This document shows, piece by piece, positions 63,195 to 64,000 of a stretch of DNA of 64,000 nt; the first letter of the stretch is position 1; every line of letters begins with the position of its first letter. The notes under the pieces were generated by a model, which ran no database searches, had not been told where the DNA came from, and was given only the letters and a program-made list of their open reading frames with translations. This stretch comes from Bacteroides sp. (GTDB taxonomy: Bacteria > Bacteroidota > Bacteroidia > Bacteroidales > Bacteroidaceae). The DNA lies in the NCBI RefSeq assembly GCF_028690125.1, contig NZ_JAQVBV010000008.1, positions 1 to 64,000 on the forward strand. The letters run 5' to 3'. The position numbers were made by a program, and so were the translations under genes.

Positions 63195-64000
63195 TTATTC
63201 ATCATTCACATCATCATCAGAATCATCATCTATATCTATCATTATATCGGGCAAGTTTTCAACGGTATAATGTGGCAATTGATGCTCAATGCCATTCTTA
63301 TCAAGTTCGTTAATATATCTATTAAGTTCGTCAGCAATCACCTGTTTTTTCCCGTCAAGACTTGCCAACTGAACTCTACTTATGGAAACAAAGAAATCCG
63401 ATATTTCCAATTGACATTCTACAAACTCGATTAATAATAATTGTAGACTTTCATCCTCTATACCTTCTGCTATATCTAATAATTTATTCCAATCGCACAA
63501 GTTTATTATAATCATTTGTTTCTTGTCTTTGAATAAATGAATTACAGAAAGTAAACATTTCATTATTTGCATATTGTAGGTCTGAACTCTGACTGGCGAG
63601 GCATAAGGCACAAGTATACTAAAATCAAAATCATCAATCTGCTGCTTACAGACACTTTTATTTTCATTACAAATATTATTGTATGAATAAATAAAATTCG
63701 TTATTGCTTTGTCTAAATCACCTGTATTTACAATCTTCCCATTCTTTAATGCAATAACTTTGGAAAGTGAAATATCATCGTTCATCGGTTGGTAAATATC
63801 AGATAAATTGAAGTCTGTGACATATTCATCACCCTGCAAATTAGTATGTGCAGCATAAAACAGTTTAAAATTCTGTTCATTCGAAAAATCTCCCTTGGTT
63901 ATTGTTTCAGGATTATATTCTGGGAACAATATGTCATAATGATCTTTAAGTCTTCTCAGATAACCTAAACCATCTATATAATTATCAATTAAAACCTTAC
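63195..64000 (-). CDS. Unknown protein, 5' end beyond the window
   Basis: Partial gene: the frame is open to the window edge, giving at least 267 residues. The apparent start at 63929 is only a TTG, and upstream codons (YIDGLGYLRRLKDHYD) look like real coding sequence. The protein is cytosolic and acidic, with no signal peptide or membrane helix seen. The C-terminus is very acidic (IDDDSDDDVNDE). I do not recognise the family. The odd composition and the nearby pseudogene suggest the start of an accessory region to the right. Confidence 0.7.
   Translation of the reverse strand, partial: KVLIDNYIDGLGYLRRLKDHYDILFPEYNPETITKGDFSNEQNFKLFYAAHTNLQGDEYVTDFNLSDIYQPMNDDISLSKVIALKNGKIVNTGDLDKAITNFIYSYNNICNENKSVCKQQIDDFDFSILVPYASPVRVQTYNMQIMKCLLSVIHLFKDKKQMIIINLCDWNKLLDIAEGIEDESLQLLLIEFVECQLEISDFFVSISRVQLASLDGKKQVIADELNRYINELDKNGIEHQLPHYTVENLPDIMIDIDDDSDDDVNDE

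Overview
The window looks like chromosomal core DNA of a Bacteroides species (Bacteroidota). The signs are A/T-rich coding sequence with mostly non-Shine-Dalgarno starts, repeated Bacteroides-type promoter elements (-7 box TAnnTTTG, sometimes with a -33 TTTG-like box), a complete Bacteroides aerotolerance (Bat) operon, the rpmB-rpmG-DUF4295 ribosomal cluster, TonB-dependent receptors with an ECF sigma/FecR pair, an archaeal/eukaryal-type prolyl-tRNA synthetase, and GyrA with the Bacteroides residues Ser82/Phe86. I cannot name the species.

Layout. 1-13 kb: tRNA-Arg(ACG), a patatin/beta-barrel outer-membrane protein, htpG and clpC on the minus strand; then gyrA and a TPR protein on the plus strand; then a universal-stress protein and a small HTH protein. 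13-22 kb: the minus-strand operon moxR - DUF58 - membrane protein - batA - batB - batC - batD - batE, an envelope-stress module joining a MoxR ATPase, three VWA-like proteins and TPR proteins. 22-30 kb: ftsY - rimO - HU - HU/TM/LysM fusion, the rpmB-rpmG-DUF4295 cluster, cinA and tsaD, with tamB diverging from tsaD. 34-41 kb: two PepSY-like (DUF2874) secreted proteins, a NEW3-domain protein with an ABC exporter, and a histidine kinase/response regulator pair. 41-48 kb: proS, tRNA-Gly(CCC), and an export operon (TolC-like, HlyD-like, two ABC-2 permeases) with no ATPase gene.

48-54 kb holds the most unusual operon: a polyferredoxin membrane protein, a ferredoxin-fused aldo/keto reductase with an export signal, a DUF1893 deaminase-fold protein, a TonB-dependent receptor and an ECF-transporter S component. 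The tight overlaps suggest one pathway that imports a small cofactor-like substrate and reduces it in or across the envelope. 54-56 kb: an FMN reductase-like flavoprotein and a membrane-anchored metallo-beta-lactamase-fold hydrolase. 56-61 kb: an ECF sigma - beta-barrel-like hypothetical - FecR - TonB receptor signalling operon, with 22-bp tandem palindromic repeats upstream. 61-64 kb: an exported metallophosphoesterase, a decayed HU-related pseudogene, and a gene cut off by the window edge.

Several start codons were moved downstream from the longest reading frame because a consensus -7 promoter element lies inside or at the edge of the extension. tamB is the reverse case: its membrane anchor is encoded upstream of the first ATG/GTG/TTG. 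All functions are read from sequence motifs; no database search was run.
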